Source: Trichothermofontia sichuanensis B231 (GTDB lineage Bacteria > Cyanobacteriota > Cyanobacteriia > B231). Taken from it: a stretch of 64,000 bases of DNA. The stretch is taken from the NCBI RefSeq assembly GCF_026240635.1, contig NZ_CP110848.1, forward strand, positions 1,986,501 through 2,050,500, written 5' to 3'. The notes beneath the pieces were generated by a model that was given only the letters and a program-made list of their open reading frames with translations, made no database searches and had not been told where the DNA came from. Position 1 is the first letter of the stretch. Each line of letters begins with the position of its first letter. This document shows, in pieces, positions 36,106-46,769 of the stretch. The position numbers were made by a program, and so were the translations under genes.

Positions 36106-37107
36106 TTAGACAGCACCGGCTTCTTTTTGGAAGATAATCCAGAGGGTTTTCAGGATGAGTTGGCAGTCGTACCAGAGGCTCCAATTTTCTTGATAGCGAA
36201 GATCGAAAGCGATAATGTCTTCAAAATTACGTACTTTGGAACGACCATTTACTTGCCATTCCCCCGTCATACCGGGTTTGACATCCAGGCGCTGCCACTG
36301 CGGAATTTCGTAAATACCGACTTCCTGGGGGGTGGGTGGGCGGGTACCTACCAGACTCATTTCTCCCCGCAGCACGTTCCAGAACTGGGGCAGTTCATCT
36401 AAACTGGTACGTCGCAGAAAACGACCAACACGGGTTATACGGGGATCATTGTCATTTTTGAAAATTGCCCCAGAGGCCTGGTTCGGGATCGTTGCCTTCA
36501 GGGCCTCGGCATTGACCACCATTGAGCGAAATTTCCACATCCGAAACGGATGTCCCATTAACCCTAGGCGAATTTGACCAAAAAAGATCGGCCCTGGACT
36601 TTCCCAATAGATGGCCAGCGCAATAAAGGGGAATAACAAGGCTGTGATCAGCAACCCCACGATCGCCCCCACAATGTCCATCAGTCGTTTCCAGCGCGAT
36701 CGCACGGAGGGGTGAGTCACGGGCAATGACTCTTCAGCGTTGAGTAAATCTGCCGTCACGACCGCATCTGTCCGTTCGTCGATTTTGAAAAACTGAGATA
36801 ACCCACTAACCTGCAAGACCATTTTGGGCTGATCGTTCAAGCTCCATAGGACCGTTTCAATATTGTTCTCAATTTGGGATAGGCTAATCATGCGCATTAA
36901 TAGGCCCACACCGCTGCTATCCATAAAAACGGTGCGCCCCATATCCACAATGATCCGTTGCGGTGGAGGGTCCTGATGACACAGCTTTTCCCAATAATGC
37001 TTGATGGGTAGACTGACCTGGGCCGTGAGGCGGGGAGGCATTTGGATCAGGTACACCCCATCCACAACCGTTACCGCAAACGGGGAGTCCGAACTAGAAG
37101 GTGTCAT
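36106..37107 (-). CDS. STAS-sugar transferase fusion (undecaprenyl-phosphate glycosylphosphotransferase)
   Basis: 333 residues. The N-terminal STAS domain (about 8-115) contains RIIVDMGRTVFMDSSGVGLL, with the conserved DSSG Ser. A membrane hairpin (IVGAIVGLLITALLFPFIAL) follows. The rest is a bacterial sugar-transferase domain: ESPGPIFFGQIRLGLMGHPF, MWKFRSMVVNAE, RVGRFLRRTSLDELPQFWNV, GEMSLVGTRPPTP and KPGMTGEWQVNGRS. Such enzymes load the first sugar phosphate onto undecaprenyl phosphate for exopolysaccharide synthesis. The initiating ATG is set at 37107. The ORF extends to 37197 with no family support. It is followed upstream by pssE and pssD. Confidence 0.88.
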   Translation of the reverse strand: MTPSSSDSPFAVTVVDGVYLIQMPPRLTAQVSLPIKHYWEKLCHQDPPPQRIIVDMGRTVFMDSSGVGLLMRMISLSQIENNIETVLWSLNDQPKMVLQVSGLSQFFKIDERTDAVVTADLLNAEESLPVTHPSVRSRWKRLMDIVGAIVGLLITALLFPFIALAIYWESPGPIFFGQIRLGLMGHPFRMWKFRSMVVNAEALKATIPNQASGAIFKNDNDPRITRVGRFLRRTSLDELPQFWNVLRGEMSLVGTRPPTPQEVGIYEIPQWQRLDVKPGMTGEWQVNGRSKVRNFEDIIAFDLRYQENWSLWYDCQLILKTLWIIFQKEAGAV

Positions 37108-37222
37108 AGGAGGTGAAGAGCTAGTACAGCCGCGCAAGAAGAGACTACTCGCCTCTATTATGGCGGGAACCCTTACTGACAACCATGACTTACACAATCA
37201 TGACTTACAACCCTAACGACGG

Positions 37223-37741
37223 CTACTTAGCAGTCGATGGCGAACTCGACTTAACCCGTGGCTGCCCATCACCAAAGTGTGCTTCCAGATGGTCGCATAG
37301 CAACGCTGCGGCAATCCCGGTCAATAGAGGTAAATTCACATAGTAAGGGGTTTGTAGGTAACGGACAAGATCACCAGGGGACCAGGCAATGGGAACACCC
37401 CGTTGATAAAGGGCAGCGGCTAACATGATTTGCTGGTTATCGGCACGCTCCCCCAAGCGCTGACAGCGAGGCACCAAGATATAGGGCCGCCGAGCCGATC
37501 GCAGTAAGCTGGCACTCCCTTCGCCACAGTGGCTAATAATTAGTTGGGCTTCAGCCGCCCGTTGTTGGAGTTCGGCTGGTTCTAGAAAAGGCACATTAGA
37601 GACATTGGGGGGAAGTTGGGAGCAGGTGCCAGATTGAATCAAGAGGGAATTGGGGATCAGGTTGGCTTCCAGTAAGACGGTTAGCCAATTCATTAAGCGG
37701 TTGAAGGGATACTGCTCTGTGCCAACGGTAACCAAAATCAT
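37223..37741 (-). CDS. pssE: PssE-type glycosyltransferase subunit (Alg13-like)
   Basis: 172 residues. It matches the catalytic half of the split Alg13/Alg14 type: MILVTVGTEQYPFNRLMNWL, IQSGT and AEAQLIISHCGEGSASLLRS, with the nucleotide-sugar site ILVPRCQRLGERADNQQIML. Paired with PssD it forms a glycosyltransferase acting on polyprenyl-linked sugars in exopolysaccharide assembly. Its ATG lies within the stop of pssD (4-base overlap), as expected for subunits made together. Confidence 0.85.
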   Translation of the reverse strand: MILVTVGTEQYPFNRLMNWLTVLLEANLIPNSLLIQSGTCSQLPPNVSNVPFLEPAELQQRAAEAQLIISHCGEGSASLLRSARRPYILVPRCQRLGERADNQQIMLAAALYQRGVPIAWSPGDLVRYLQTPYYVNLPLLTGIAAALLCDHLEAHFGDGQPRVKSSSPSTAK

Positions 37742-38220
37742 AATAAGGTATGCCCGCTAATCAGCACAGCTTGGGGATAGCGTTGCTTAAGCTGTGCCCA
37801 GTGAACATACAGCATATCGAGAAATGGGACGGCTAGCCGAGCCGCTGGGCTGAGATAGGTTACCTGGGTAATGGATTCGACAAAGGCGGTGTGGCTTCCC
37901 AGTAGCTTCCCCAGGATCAGGAAGGGGACGGCAATATGGGACCCGGTGGATAAAATCAGGTAAGGACGCTCCTGGAGCAAAACTTGCAGCGCCCATAGCC
38001 AAAAGCGGCTGCGCCAGTACAGACTCTGCTGAGAATAACGGTACATCTGTGAGATAACCGGCAGATGGTTGACCCAGTACACAGTCTCGGTGGCAAGCTG
38101 CGCTTCACTGACGTCAGTCGCGATCGTAATCCAGGTGCGATCGTACTTACCCCAAAACGCCTTAAGTTCACCCAAAGCCTCGAAGGGTTCACCTTCTGAG
38201 CAAACGAGAAGAATTTTCAT
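37738..38220 (-). CDS. pssD: PssD-type glycosyltransferase subunit (Alg14-like)
   Basis: 160 residues. It begins MKILLVCSEGEPFEALGELK and contains YLILSTGSHIAVPFLILGKL and LGSHTAFVESITQVTYLSPA. This is the membrane-associated Alg14-like partner that recruits PssE and the lipid acceptor. It is first of a minus-strand run pssD-pssE-STAS transferase. The STAS transferase starts 116 bases after pssE. Its acceptor sugar is unknown. Confidence 0.85.
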   Translation of the reverse strand: MKILLVCSEGEPFEALGELKAFWGKYDRTWITIATDVSEAQLATETVYWVNHLPVISQMYRYSQQSLYWRSRFWLWALQVLLQERPYLILSTGSHIAVPFLILGKLLGSHTAFVESITQVTYLSPAARLAVPFLDMLYVHWAQLKQRYPQAVLISGHTLL

Positions 38221-38417
38221 GTCCCATCTAGATAACCTGGATAACGGTGGTTGGGCGCCTACCCCCTGGTTGGCAGACTGAGGTCAAATCAGGTTGGGCT
38301 GGCTACCCGACAAGGGAACGGGGCTAGTTGAATGCCCGTAAGCACTCACCGCTAACCCCAATCTCAGGTGAGATATCCCCCAGTAAGGGCACCCGCTTTG
38401 TAGTCTCAGTTAGGAAT

Positions 38418-38640
38418 ATAGCCTTTACCTAATTTACTCAGTACACAGTCAAGGTTTGGATCTCGATCCTACCCGCAGCCCTCATCCCCCAACCCCTTCT
38501 CCCCACTTGGGAGAAGGGGAGCCGGATTTTCAAGTCCCTCTCCCAGAGCGGAAGAGGGATTTGGGGTGAGGGCCGCACCCGCAGGCTGCACCCATCCTAC
38601 TTCTGTAAAAGTGTACTTTATGATTGAGGTAAAGGCTGTA
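38418..38640 (+). repeat. R-family dispersed repeat, copy 4 (full length)
   Basis: 223 bp with both ends: TAGCCTTTACCTAATTTACT left and GATTGAGGTAAAGGCTGTA right, near-complementary as terminal inverted repeats. It sits in the 490-base spacer between pssD and the antiporter gene and covers most of it. An ORF reading across it is an artefact. Confidence 0.8.
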
Positions 38641-38706
38641 TCTTCTAATATCCCTAACATCAGGTGAGGGATCCCCCGGTGAGGACACCCGATAGGAGCG
38701 CGATCA

Positions 38707-40131
38707 CTAACTGGGGTCGCTACCCTGGGGAACCGCTTCCGCCACTGCCTCAGCCTGTGCCTGTCCCTTAAAAGCAAACCGGAGGCCAGGCGGTGCCAGG
38801 AAGGTGGTCAAAATCACCATCACAATAATGGCAGCTTCTAGGGGTTTGCTCAGAACGCCACTGGCAGTCCCAATGCCGGCAAAGACTAGCCCCACTTCAC
38901 CTCGTGGGATCATGCCAATGCCGATCGCTAATCGATTGACGGCCCAATCACCCCAGACGACCCAGCCGGTGACCATTTTGCCCAAGATAGCGATTAGGAT
39001 CAAAAAGCTGGCGATGACCAATCCTTCTCGATTGGTGGGAATGGCAGGATTGAGAACACTTAAATCGGCTTTGGCCCCGACTGTGACAAAGAAAATGGGG
39101 ACGAGAATGTCAGCGATCGACTTGATTTGCTCGTCCAATTCCTTGCGCGTATCGGTTTCGTCGAGCACTAACCCAGCCGCAAAAGCTCCCAGAATCGCTT
39201 CCAGGTGAATTACGTTACCCAGGAAGGCCATCACAAAAGCGAAGATCAGGGCTGGGATGACGAGATTCCCACGGGTTTGCAAGCTACTGGCAACGGCAAC
39301 GAAGCTCTTGTTGAAGAATTTGCCCAGGAAAATGGCCCCTAAGAGGAATGCGGTAGCGCTGACAATTAGGTAGATGACGTTGAGGACATCAATTTCACCG
39401 GTTTTGGCCAGACTGGCCACTACTGCCAGCACGATAATCCCCAAGACATCATCAATCACGGCGGCGCCAACGATAATCTGGCCTTCGCGGGATTTCAACT
39501 GGCCCAGTTCCGAAAGCACCTTGGAAGTAATCCCAATACTGGTGGCGGTGAGGGCGGCCCCGGCAAAGATGGCCGGAATGGCGGGGACGTGGAACAGGAG
39601 CATGGCCCCGGCTGTCCCAACGCCAAAGGGAACGGCAACCCCCACCACAGCGACGAGGGTGGCCTGGTACCCAACTTTTTGCAATTCCCGCAGATCCGAC
39701 TCTAGGCCAATTTCAAACAGAAGAATAATCACCCCCAGTTCGGCCAATACCGATAGCACCTCGCTCTGGGTGGCGAAGATGGCTGGGATGTCCGCAGGAG
39801 AGAGGCCGCCCACCCATTGCAAAACCGTCATGATCTGGGAGTCGGCGGCGGTTGCCCCGGTTTCAGGGAAGACAACTAAGCGTAGGGCGGATACCCCAAT
39901 GACCACACCACCAATCAGTTCACCCAAGACGGGGGGCAGGTCCAGGGATTTGGTGATTTCCCCCCCCACTTTGCTGGCGAGGTAAATCACTACCAAGCTC
40001 AGCAGGACGCCGGCCAGCACGATCGGACCACTATCTGCCGGGACTTCGGTTGCTAATAACGGTAAGCCTAGCTCAGGCAGAGAAAATGGCAAGAGTGGGA
40101 AGTTTCCCAAGGGAGTGATGATTGAGTTCAT
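38707..40131 (-). CDS. nhaS3: Na+/H+ antiporter, CPA2 family (NhaS3-like)
   Basis: 474 residues with about 11-13 membrane helices. Family features: LPPVLGELIGGVVIG, LAELGVIILLFEIGLESDLR, ALTATSIGITSKVLSELGQL, VGAAVIDDVLGIIVLAVVAS (the DD pair for cation and proton) and IGMIPRGEVGLVFAGIG. Similar proteins in Synechocystis (NhaS3) act in the thylakoid membrane and are needed for Na+ or pH balance. ATG 40131 is chosen over TTG 40137. It lies downstream of bicA on the same strand with an R repeat between, which suggests it helps remove Na+ taken up with bicarbonate. Confidence 0.85.
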   Translation of the reverse strand: MNSIITPLGNFPLLPFSLPELGLPLLATEVPADSGPIVLAGVLLSLVVIYLASKVGGEITKSLDLPPVLGELIGGVVIGVSALRLVVFPETGATAADSQIMTVLQWVGGLSPADIPAIFATQSEVLSVLAELGVIILLFEIGLESDLRELQKVGYQATLVAVVGVAVPFGVGTAGAMLLFHVPAIPAIFAGAALTATSIGITSKVLSELGQLKSREGQIIVGAAVIDDVLGIIVLAVVASLAKTGEIDVLNVIYLIVSATAFLLGAIFLGKFFNKSFVAVASSLQTRGNLVIPALIFAFVMAFLGNVIHLEAILGAFAAGLVLDETDTRKELDEQIKSIADILVPIFFVTVGAKADLSVLNPAIPTNREGLVIASFLILIAILGKMVTGWVVWGDWAVNRLAIGIGMIPRGEVGLVFAGIGTASGVLSKPLEAAIIVMVILTTFLAPPGLRFAFKGQAQAEAVAEAVPQGSDPS

Positions 40132-40178
40132 GGACAAAGGCTGTCTAGGTTTGCGTTTGGAGGTTTAATCTTAATAGT

Positions 40179-40401
40179 TACAACTTTTACCTAATTTACT
40201 CAGTACACAGTTAAGGCTTGGATCTCAATCCTACCGGCAGCCCTCATCCCCCAACCCCTTCTCCCCACTTGGAGAAGGGGAGCCGGATTTTCAAGTCCCT
40301 CTCCCGCTCTGGGAGAGGGATTTAGGGTGAGGGCCACATCTGTGGGCTGTGCCGATCCTACCCAGGTAAATCTGTACTTTATGATTAAGGTAAAGGCTGT
40401 A
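40179..40401 (+). repeat. R-family dispersed repeat, copy 5 (full length)
   Basis: 223 bp, starting TACAACTTTTACCTAATTTA and ending GATTAAGGTAAAGGCTGTAA. It has the uninterrupted left target CACAGTTAAGGCTTGG, where copies 2 and 6 carry an S element. It lies in the 480-base spacer between the antiporter and bicA, and the remainder of that spacer is without features except a terminator at 40577. Confidence 0.8.
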
Positions 40402-40576
40402 ACTTGATGACAAAGTAACCAAGTAATCAACTAACCAACCCATTAAACTGGATCAGTTGACAAAAGCTGTTTCCACCTTAACAACAATCGGCAGGCAAGG
40501 GGACTGTCTCCTGACAGGGACCCGCTTGAGATCCCAATGCCAAATATCGCTTTAGCGCCTTGCCGCCCAACTAGGC

Positions 40577-40611
40577 TTAGACAGACTGGTCCCAACCAAC
40601 CGTCTGTCTAA
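40577..40611 (-). terminator. Hairpin ending the bicA transcript
   Basis: Perfect 10-bp stem TTAGACAGAC (40577-40586) with GTCTGTCTAA (40602-40611), with a 15-base loop. It lies 3 bases after the bicA stop. It lacks a clear T-tract. Confidence 0.6.
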
Positions 40612-40614
40612 CCC

Positions 40615-42354
40615 TCAAGTGCGGGAATAGCCGGCTTCGCTGGTGGTTGGTTCAGGACTATTAAGGCCGATCGCGGGGGTTGAAACGGCGGGGGTCGTCT
40701 CCTTCTTCAGATGGGTGAGCGCTTGCCGGAGGGCTGCGGTCCGATCCATGAGCAGGTTCTCCGGCGGCAGTTGATCGAGGATGCCAAACTTTTCTAGCCG
40801 CCGCTTGATCTTGCCGGCTGCACCAACGATCAAGACCTCGCGACCCTTGTCAAAAGCATCCCGGATGGCGTTTTCGATCGCCAGGGAGGCCGTCACCCCC
40901 AACAGCGGCACATCGCTCAAGTCCATTACCAGCACATCCGCATCCTGCATGGCGTTATGTTCACGAGCGATCGCCTTGGAGACGCCAAAGATCATCGGCC
41001 CGCTCAGATAGAACAATAGGATCCGTCCCTTGGCTTGATCCAGGATTTGTTTTTCTTCGCTGGTGAGGCGGGCATCGTCGTCAGTATCGGTAATCAGCTT
41101 GACTTCCTGGGATTGCAGGCTGCTAAGGCGCTCGATCGTTAGGATATTGGCGATAAAGACCCCCACACCGACAGCAACGATCAGATCCACAAAAACGGTC
41201 AGGAGTAAGACCCCGTACATGATCAGCGATCCCTTCAGCGAGACCTTGTGCGCCCGCTTAAGGAAGCTCCAGTCGAGGATATCGATCCCCACCTTAAGGG
41301 CAATCCCCGCGAGGACCGCCATTGGAATCGGCTTGGTCAGTTCGGCTGCCCCCAAAACCACCACCAGCAGAATCAGGGCACGGGTCAGACCCGACACTGC
41401 CGATCGTGCCCCGGTTTGAATATTCACCACCGTCCCCATCGTGGCCCCGGCACCGGGCAGCCCCCCGCAGAGGCCAGACACCAGGTTGCCAATCCCCTGG
41501 CCGATCAGTTCCTTGTCGGACTTGTGCTCAGTCCGGGTCAGGCTATCGGCAATGACGGCGGTGAGCAGGGTGTCAATACAACCGAGCATCCCCAACATGA
41601 CCCCATCGACAAACATGCGGGTCATCTGGCCAGCGGTGAAGGTGGGCAGTTGGAATGTGGGTAACCCGGTGGGGATTTCACCAATGCTGCTAATCCGGCG
41701 AATGTCTACGTCGTGGAACAACACGAGGGACAGAACCGTTCCCAGGATCAGGGCGACCAGTTGGGGGGGGACAATCCGTTTGGCCTGCTTGGGCATCAGG
41801 TAAATGATCGCCAGGGTCATAAAACCCAACAGCGCTTCCGGCGGGTTAATCTGGCCCAAGAGATCGGGTAAGGCCCGCAGGGTACCGAGGACGCCGCCTT
41901 TGGGTACGGGATACCCCAGAAACGGCCCAATTTGCAAAATGATCAGGATCACCCCAATCCCCGACATAAAACCGGAGATGACGCTATAGGGCATCAGGGT
42001 GATATATTTTCCCAGTTTGAAAACCCCAAAAATAATCTGGAAGATCCCCGCCAGCATCACGACGGTAAAGGCCATCGCCAGCCCATTTTGGGGATCGGCT
42101 GCCGTCAGACTGGCAATGATCGCGGTCATAACGACAGTCATCGGCCCGGTGGGTTCGGAAATCAACGTGGGGGTTCCCCCAAACAGGGCGGCGAAGAAAC
42201 CCACGCAGACGGCCCCATACAGACCCGCGATCGGACCAGCCCCTGAGGCCACCCCGAAGGCCAGGGCCAAGGGTAGGGAGACGATCGCGGCAGTGACCCC
42301 GCCAAAGATATCCCCCCGTAAGTTTTTGGTATGGATGAGGTTAAAGACTTGCAT
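40615..42354 (-). CDS. bicA: BicA-type Na+-dependent bicarbonate transporter (SulP family)
   Basis: 579 residues. It is a plasma-membrane HCO3-/Na+ symporter that feeds the CO2-concentrating mechanism. It starts MQVFNLIHTKNLRGDIFGGV, matching known BicA, with SEPTGPMTVVMTAIIASLTA in helix 3, GIGNLVSGLCGGLPGAGATM near helices 9-10, and a C-terminal cytoplasmic STAS domain (about 440-550; VMDLSDVPLLGVTASLAIEN). It is divergent from pds across 357 bases. A Na+/H+ antiporter gene lies 480 bases downstream on the same strand. STAS mediates dimerisation and regulation in BicA. Confidence 0.93.
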   Translation of the reverse strand: MQVFNLIHTKNLRGDIFGGVTAAIVSLPLALAFGVASGAGPIAGLYGAVCVGFFAALFGGTPTLISEPTGPMTVVMTAIIASLTAADPQNGLAMAFTVVMLAGIFQIIFGVFKLGKYITLMPYSVISGFMSGIGVILIILQIGPFLGYPVPKGGVLGTLRALPDLLGQINPPEALLGFMTLAIIYLMPKQAKRIVPPQLVALILGTVLSLVLFHDVDIRRISSIGEIPTGLPTFQLPTFTAGQMTRMFVDGVMLGMLGCIDTLLTAVIADSLTRTEHKSDKELIGQGIGNLVSGLCGGLPGAGATMGTVVNIQTGARSAVSGLTRALILLVVVLGAAELTKPIPMAVLAGIALKVGIDILDWSFLKRAHKVSLKGSLIMYGVLLLTVFVDLIVAVGVGVFIANILTIERLSSLQSQEVKLITDTDDDARLTSEEKQILDQAKGRILLFYLSGPMIFGVSKAIAREHNAMQDADVLVMDLSDVPLLGVTASLAIENAIRDAFDKGREVLIVGAAGKIKRRLEKFGILDQLPPENLLMDRTAALRQALTHLKKETTPAVSTPAIGLNSPEPTTSEAGYSRT

Positions 42355-42545
42355 CGTGGAGCAACCTAAGTAAGCACCTTAATAGTTATAAGGCTATGGA
42401 AACTTAAAAAATCATTGACTAATTTGAATAATAGTACCATTAGTTTTCCTCTGGGGATCGCCCTGATTTTATAATTTTGTTAGATTTGCTCATGGGCGAA
42501 TTCAGGACTCCTTATGGATGGCAGTTGCCGGGAGGCGGGGGCGAT

Positions 42546-42571
42546 CAGGATAGCTAAACAGGATAGCTAAA
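42546..42571. repeat. Perfect 13-bp tandem repeat, two units
   Basis: CAGGATAGCTAAA at 42546-42558 and 42559-42571 in the bicA-pds spacer. Confidence 0.8.
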
Positions 42572-42663
42572 ACTGTCTGAGAATCAGGGTCTTGGGAAAT
42601 GACAGCCGGCTGGGATCCGGGCAAGCCTGCGGGGGAGCCACCGGAGTGTCAAGGAATGTAACG

Positions 42664-42669
42664 TATAAT
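42664..42669 (+). promoter_or_regulatory. Probable -10 box for pds-crtB
   Basis: A perfect TATAAT lies 42 bases before the pds ATG. No good -35 is seen at the right spacing, so it is either an activated promoter or chance. Confidence 0.4.
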
Positions 42670-42678
42670 GGAGAGTGA

Positions 42679-44127
<1,449 letters not shown>

Positions 44128-44243
44128 TGGGTGCCCAGTCCCGAAAAAATCCCCAGGAATTCCCGCGCAATGCCGCCAAAATGGCCCGTCAGGATTGACA
44201 ATTAAGGCTAATGGCTAGACTGCTGATAGCGAATCGCACCCGA

Positions 44244-45167
44244 ATGCTGCAATCGCCTTCCCCTCCCAAACCCACAACTTCCCTGGACGAGGCATACGAG
44301 TTGTGTCGGCAAACGACAGCAACCTATGCCAAGACGTTTTACCTGGGGACCTTGCTGATGTCGCCACCGAAACGGCGGGCGATCTGGGCCATCTATACCT
44401 GGTGTCGCCGCACGGATGAATTGGTGGATGGTCCCCGTGCTCGGCTGACCACTGCCGAGACCCTCGATCGCTGGGAGCGGCAATTGGAGTCGGCCTTTGC
44501 GGGCCACCCTTGGGATGAACTAGACCTGGCGCTGGTGGATACCTTGGAGCGGTTTGATCTCGATATTCAACCGTTTCGAGATATGATTGCCGGCCAACGC
44601 ATGGATCTGGTGCGGAATCGCTATGAAACGTTTGAGGATCTGTACTTGTACTGTTATCGGGTGGCGGGCACGGTGGGCCTGATGTCGGTGGCCGTGATGG
44701 GGGCCGATCGCCAAGCTCATAATGCTCCCTGGGATCGCCATCAGACACCCTACCAGCCGGTTGCGGAAGCGGTTACCCTGGGAATTGCCAATCAGTTGAC
44801 TAACATCCTGCGGGATGTGGGTGAAGATGCCCGCCGGGGTCGCATTTACCTGCCCCTAGAAGATTTGGCCCTGTTTAACTATACGGAGCAGGATTTGTTC
44901 AAGGGGGTGGTGGACGATCGCTGGCGGGAATTGATGCGTTTCCAGATTCAACGGGCACGCAAGTATTTCAGTGAGGCGGAGGCTGGGGTCCGGTACTTGA
45001 GTCCGGATGCCCGCTGGCCTGTATGGACAGCGTTGATGCTCTATCGCCGAATTTTGAATGCGATCGAGCGTAATGACTACGATGTATTTCACAAACGGGC
45101 TTATGTCCCGGACCTGCGTAAGTTATTGGATGTGCCGATCGCCTTCCTCCGGGCGCAAGTCCTGTAA
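44244..45167 (+). CDS. crtB: Phytoene synthase
   Basis: 307 residues. It condenses two geranylgeranyl diphosphates to phytoene, the first carotenoid step. Both Asp-rich motifs are visible: [14 protein letters not shown] and [20 protein letters not shown]. The start is set at ATG 44244 because the frame from 44211 adds an unconserved arm. It lies 116 bases after pds, on the same strand, and is most likely co-transcribed. The product feeds Pds directly. Confidence 0.95.
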   Translation: MLQSPSPPKPTTSLDEAYELCRQTTATYAKTFYLGTLLMSPPKRRAIWAIYTWCRRTDELVDGPRARLTTAETLDRWERQLESAFAGHPWDELDLALVDTLERFDLDIQPFRDMIAGQRMDLVRNRYETFEDLYLYCYRVAGTVGLMSVAVMGADRQAHNAPWDRHQTPYQPVAEAVTLGIANQLTNILRDVGEDARRGRIYLPLEDLALFNYTEQDLFKGVVDDRWRELMRFQIQRARKYFSEAEAGVRYLSPDARWPVWTALMLYRRILNAIERNDYDVFHKRAYVPDLRKLLDVPIAFLRAQVL

Positions 45168-45307
45168 TTAGGAATCGCAGCGATCGCGATCGCCGTTGTT
45201 GGGCGATCAAGACAGTCAGGATGGTCATCCCATCAGCCCCAAAACCAGCCCTTCGGGATAATGGGCGGTGTCAAACCATCTGTATCTTGCAACTTTTCAA
45301 GCCAGTT

Positions 45308-45412
45308 ATAGTCATTGCAATTTAGGCTGAAACAACCCCCTCACCCCCAGCCCCCCTCCCAGAGCGGGAGAGGGGAGTGAAAAACTGTATCGTTCTTATT
45401 TGGATTGACCAT
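45308..45412 (-). mobile_element. S-family MITE-like element, copy 3 (inverted)
   Basis: 105 bp, reading ATGGTCAATCCAAATAAG to AATTGCAATGACTAT on the minus strand. Same ends and core as the other S copies, with one changed base in the end repeat. It occupies the middle of the crtB to pentapeptide spacer. Confidence 0.75.
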
Positions 45413-45424
45413 AATCGTGGATTG

Positions 45425-46129
45425 TTAATCGTGGATACTACCATCGGGCATGGTGGCACCGGTGAGATTGGCATCAGTCAGAACAGCACGGCTTAAATCC
45501 GCCTCATTCAGGTAGGCGCCACTCAGATCCGCTCCCGTCAAATTAGCACTGGTCAAAATCGCCCCATTTAGGTTAGCGCCCTGGAGATTCGCCCGCCGCA
45601 GAATAGCCCGACTTAGGTCGACCTCTCGCAAAATTGCCTGGCTGAGATTAGCCTCCCGCAAAATCGCCCGTGTTAGATCTGCCCCCCACAAATCCGCTTC
45701 CTGGAGGTTCGCCCCACAGAGATAGGCATTGCTTAAATTAGCCCCCGTCAATTCAGCCTGCGCTAACTGGGCATGGCTTAAGTCCACCTGCCACAGGTTC
45801 GCGCTGCTCAAATCAGCACCGGTTAAGACCGCTTCACTTAGGATAGTACCCACCAGTTTGGCACTACTGAGATCGGCATGGCTGAGATCGGCAGCCGTCA
45901 AGTCGGCCTCCCGCAGAATGGCTCGTTTTAACTTGCTGTGACTCAAGTCAGCAGCACTGAGATCGGCCCCATTGAGCTTAGCCCCAACCAAGATAGCCCC
46001 ATGCAGATTGGCACCACACAGATTAATGCCGTTCAAGCTAGCCCGCTCCAGGTCTACTTCGTGCAGATCAGCATGGGCAAAAGTGCGCTCTCCAGTCAGG
46101 TACCGCGCAAGCAATTCTTCTGCATTCAT
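45425..46129 (-). CDS. Pentapeptide-repeat protein
   Basis: 234 residues. After a short N-terminal arm (MNAEELLARYLTGERTFAHA) it is built almost wholly of A(D/N)LxX pentapeptides, forming a right-handed quadrilateral beta-helix of about 40 repeats. It ends MPDGSIHD. The arm and the MPDG ending are shared with the divergent protein encoded at 46770, so they are paralogues. No membrane segment. Cellular role unknown, as with most such proteins in cyanobacteria. Confidence 0.9.
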   Translation of the reverse strand: MNAEELLARYLTGERTFAHADLHEVDLERASLNGINLCGANLHGAILVGAKLNGADLSAADLSHSKLKRAILREADLTAADLSHADLSSAKLVGTILSEAVLTGADLSSANLWQVDLSHAQLAQAELTGANLSNAYLCGANLQEADLWGADLTRAILREANLSQAILREVDLSRAILRRANLQGANLNGAILTSANLTGADLSGAYLNEADLSRAVLTDANLTGATMPDGSIHD

Positions 46130-46769
46130 GAGCGTTTAGGTTCTCGCTAACATTGGCCAACGATCGCGGGCAGATTGCAAATAGAGGACGAATCTCCCCT
46201 AGTGTATTAGGACTAGTGTATTAGGATATAAGCTCATAGTGTACCCACCTCAAATCGGGCAGGTAGATCTTGCTCACACCTGTACTCTAGTTTATAGCCC
46301 TCTGGTCGATAAGCCTCTGGTTTGTATCGTTTGTATAGCCCTCTAGTTTACCAGGAGAGTCCCCACTATCCTAATCAGGCCATCAAGGCACGGCTCTTGC
46401 TGCGTCTAGCCAAGGATGATTAGTAGGGTCAATGCCTATTCACCAGTAATACAGTGAGATGGGTGATGCCTACGATCGCTTCCTCCATTCTTAATCTTAA
46501 TAAAGATTTAGTATCTACAGGGACTAATGCAGCGATCCGCCCACAGTCAAGAAGCCTTGAAAAGGGGGCAGTCATTGGTGGTTAATTTCAGTGGTTAATT
46601 TTGCCAGGATGCCGCGAAGGAGGGGACAAACTGTTTGGGGTAGGAGCGTTAAGGGGGGGAATATCGTTATTCTATTCAGAAGGGAGAGGCATCGACGTAA
46701 CATATGCGGATTGGCAGCCGAGGTTTGACAGCCGTTTGAGCGTAACTCTGGCTGGGCAACCCTCGCCCA
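46130..46769. other. Large divergent spacer between pentapeptide genes
   Basis: 640 bases with no gene. It has loosely repeated words, GTGTATTAGGA (about 46200-46225) and TATAGCCCTCTGGT/TAGTT (about 46295-46350). Both divergent promoters must lie here, but I cannot place them. Confidence 0.5.

Noticed and set aside
38469-38777. Open frames across R repeats (also 13299-13505, 40200-40430 and 58182-58544)
   Set aside because: They follow the repeat and read its Pro/Ser-rich core. The same reading recurs in each copy and matches no family.
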